DNA of 5,674 bases, taken from Planctomycetota bacterium. GTDB lineage: Bacteria > Planctomycetota > PUPC01. The notes beneath the pieces are model-generated. The model had not been told where the DNA came from and searched no databases. It was given only the letters and a program-made list of their open reading frames with translations. The stretch is taken from contig PWKM01000003.1 in the NCBI GenBank assembly GCA_003559755.1, positions 1-5,674 of the forward strand, written 5' to 3'. Below are positions 3,825 through 5,674 of the stretch, piece by piece. A program made the translations under genes and the position numbers. The first letter of the stretch is position 1, and the number at the start of each line of letters is the position of its first letter.

Positions 3825-5674
3825 ATGAAAGCGGTTCTAACGGCAACCGGCGGCCCGGAGTGCGACCGGCAATGGGAGATCGACTCGGACGGCCCGGTCG
3901 TCATCGGCCGGGGCGAGCAGGCCGACCTGGTAATCATCGACGCCGAGATGTCACGCCAGCATTGCCGCATCCACCACGAGGACGGCCGGTGGTTCATCGA
4001 GGACCAGGGCAGTCTGAACGGGACGCTGCTCAACGGGGAGCCGGTGGAGCGGGCCGCGATCGCTCACGGCGACGAACTGCACATAGGGATGTCAACCATC
4101 CGGTTCGACATCATCGGCGCCCGGCCCGACGGCAAGGCGGCGGCCACGGCGGAGCCGAACGTGTGCGAACAGTGCGGGGCCGAAATCCCCGAGGCCCGGG
4201 ACGGCTGCCCGCTGTGCGACACCTCGGAGTCGTTGGCCGCTGCCCCGGCGGCAGGGGGGCCGGCGGAGGAGGGGTTCCATCCGCCGAAGGTCGTCCGGAT
4301 CAAGGAAGAGAAAACCATCGCCGCCTTCCTCGAGAAGCACCCCGACGACACGTCGAACTACGTCTTCTCCCGGCGGCAGAAGGTCTGGTATCCGCTGGTC
4401 CTGGCGGCGCTGGCCCTGCTGTTCGTCGCCGATTACCTGTATTTCCTGCTGTTCGTGCACGTGGTGTGCCTGTTCTACCTGGTGGTGATCGGCTACAAGC
4501 TGGTCTCCATCTTCTTGTCGATCATCCGGCGGTGGGACATCCGCGTCTCGGAGAGCGAGGTCGCCGAGCTGAACGACGACGACCTGCCGGTGTACACGGT
4601 GTTCGTCCCCCTGTACCGCGAGCCGGAGGTGGTCAACAAGATCGTCCGCCACATCGCGGCGATGGACTATCCGAAGGACAAGCTGGACGTGAAGCTGTTG
4701 CTCGAGCCGGACGACCCCGAGACGCTGGACGCGGTCCGCGAGGCGGGCCTGCCCGATTTTTGCGAGGTCATCATCTGCCCCGACTCGCAGCCGAGGACGA
4801 AGCCCAAGGCCTGTAACCACGGGCTGACCCGGGCACGCGGCGAGTACTCGGTGATCTACGACGCGGAGGACCGGCCCGAGCCGGACCAGCTCAAGAAGGC
4901 GATCATCGGGTTCCGGAGGGCCGAGGAGCAGTTCGAGGCCCGACGCCGGTTCCGCCGATGGAACCCGTTCCAGCGGGAGGAGCGCGGCCGCACCATCTGC
5001 CTCCAGGCCAAGCTGAACTACTACAACCCGACGCAGAACCTGCTCACCCGGTTCTTCATGATCGAGTATACCACGTGGTTCGAGCTCTACCTGCCGGGCC
5101 TCCACGCCCTGCGGGCGCCGATCCCGCTGGGCGGCACGTCGAACCACTTCCATACCGATATCCTTCGCGAGGTCGGCGGGTGGGACCCGTTCAACGTGAC
5201 CGAGGACTGCGACCTGGGCATGCGGCTGCACAAGATGGGCTTCCAGACCCAGGTGATCGACTCGACGACCTGGGAGGAGGCCAACTCGCAGGTGGGGAAC
5301 TGGATTCGCCAGCGGTCCCGCTGGGTCAAGGGGTACATCCAGACCCACCTGACCCACATGCGGCGGCCGCTGCGAACGCTGTGGCAGCTCCGGCCCTGGG
5401 GGATGTTCAACTTCCTCAACGCGGTCGGCGGCCTGTCGTTGATGCTGCTGCTCAACCCCGTCTTCTGGGTCGTGCTCGCCCTGTACGTCGGGCTGTTCAC
5501 CGCCGACCTGGCCGAGCACGACTGGTCGTTCGTCCGGGCGATCGGCGTCCGGGAGGCGATCGACGAGGCCTCGGACGTCGCCCACATCGAGCGGCTCGAC
5601 CGCACCATCCGACTGCCCCATCCCAGCCGGCGCGCCTGGCCGATGGTGGCCACCGGATGGCGGATGGACACCCC
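3825..5674 (+). CDS. FHA - zinc ribbon - membrane glycosyltransferase family 2 fusion (3' end outside window)
   Basis: The visible 616 residues are open to the window edge. Residues 1-97 are an FHA domain (G28-R29, S43-R44-x-H46, N65-G66-T67), a fold that binds phosphothreonine. A zinc ribbon follows (C114, C117, C128, C131). Two membrane helices (about 188-206 and 208-234) precede a GT2 catalytic domain of the cellulose-synthase superfamily, closest from memory to the CESA_like_2 group: VPLYRE 261-266, LLLEPDD 291-297, YDAED 345-349, GGTSNHF 436-442, TED 459-461 and QRSRW 496-500. All acidic catalytic positions and the QxxRW motif of processive enzymes are present. A further hydrophobic stretch spans about 527-559. 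With two helices between them, FHA, ribbon and catalytic domain all face the cytosol, so nucleotide-sugar polymerisation with phosphorylation-dependent control is the likely role; sugar and product are unknown. Oddities are a basic insert at about 366-390 and a hydrophilic tail from about 560. It has its own promoter and is divergent from the lipoprotein gene. Confidence 0.93.
   Translation, partial: MKAVLTATGGPECDRQWEIDSDGPVVIGRGEQADLVIIDAEMSRQHCRIHHEDGRWFIEDQGSLNGTLLNGEPVERAAIAHGDELHIGMSTIRFDIIGARPDGKAAATAEPNVCEQCGAEIPEARDGCPLCDTSESLAAAPAAGGPAEEGFHPPKVVRIKEEKTIAAFLEKHPDDTSNYVFSRRQKVWYPLVLAALALLFVADYLYFLLFVHVVCLFYLVVIGYKLVSIFLSIIRRWDIRVSESEVAELNDDDLPVYTVFVPLYREPEVVNKIVRHIAAMDYPKDKLDVKLLLEPDDPETLDAVREAGLPDFCEVIICPDSQPRTKPKACNHGLTRARGEYSVIYDAEDRPEPDQLKKAIIGFRRAEEQFEARRRFRRWNPFQREERGRTICLQAKLNYYNPTQNLLTRFFMIEYTTWFELYLPGLHALRAPIPLGGTSNHFHTDILREVGGWDPFNVTEDCDLGMRLHKMGFQTQVIDSTTWEEANSQVGNWIRQRSRWVKGYIQTHLTHMRRPLRTLWQLRPWGMFNFLNAVGGLSLMLLLNPVFWVVLALYVGLFTADLAEHDWSFVRAIGVREAIDEASDVAHIERLDRTIRLPHPSRRAWPMVATGWRMDT

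Noticed and set aside
3557..4816. A 419-codon plus-strand frame overlapping the start of the glycosyltransferase
   Set aside because: It is out of frame with the FHA and GT2 domains, extremely Arg/Gly/Pro-rich, and crosses the promoter and ribosome site.
4092..5621. A 509-codon open frame on the minus strand opposite the glycosyltransferase
   Set aside because: The plus strand here encodes all GT2 motifs in one frame. The antisense translation is repetitive in Val, Gln, Leu and Arg and shows no fold, so it is a composition shadow.

Overview
The window is GC-rich (a clear majority of G and C, with most codons ending in G or C) and looks like a bacterial chromosome segment. The combination of an FHA-domain signalling module, small zinc-ribbon/DUF4190 membrane proteins and a large Kelch/fibronectin-III lipoprotein would fit Planctomycetota. 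That assignment is inferred from gene content only; other GC-rich phyla such as Myxococcota or Acidobacteriota remain possible. The cell envelope is Gram-negative-like as far as the lipoprotein signal suggests. No RNA genes, insertion sequences, CRISPR arrays or phage genes were seen.

Layout. Positions 16-952 (minus strand) hold two small membrane-protein genes 37 bases apart, probably one operon. The upstream gene encodes two N-terminal zinc ribbons followed by a two-helix DUF4190-type region; the downstream gene encodes one zinc ribbon plus the same region. Positions 953-1372 are non-coding and contain a candidate promoter and a possible leader hairpin for that pair. Positions 1373-3430 (minus) encode a 685-residue secreted lipoprotein: a signal peptide with lipobox, a Kelch-like propeller region and three fibronectin-III-like domains. 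Positions 3431-3824 are a divergent control region with candidate promoters on both strands and a repeated GACACCGG word. From 3825 to the window's right edge (plus) runs an open-ended gene for a membrane glycosyltransferase of family 2 (cellulose-synthase superfamily), fused at its N terminus to an FHA domain and a zinc ribbon.

How the genes may work together. The glycosyltransferase has the full set of processive GT2 motifs and a cytosolic phosphothreonine-recognition domain, so the simplest reading is an envelope or extracellular polysaccharide synthase controlled by Ser/Thr phosphorylation. The divergently transcribed lipoprotein has protein- or glycan-binding folds and would sit in the envelope or periplasm, where it could act on or with the product, but nothing in the sequence proves a link. 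Zinc ribbons recur in three of the four proteins, which is the most distinctive theme of the locus. Very long reading frames on the strands opposite the lipoprotein and glycosyltransferase genes are composition-driven shadows and are not annotated.
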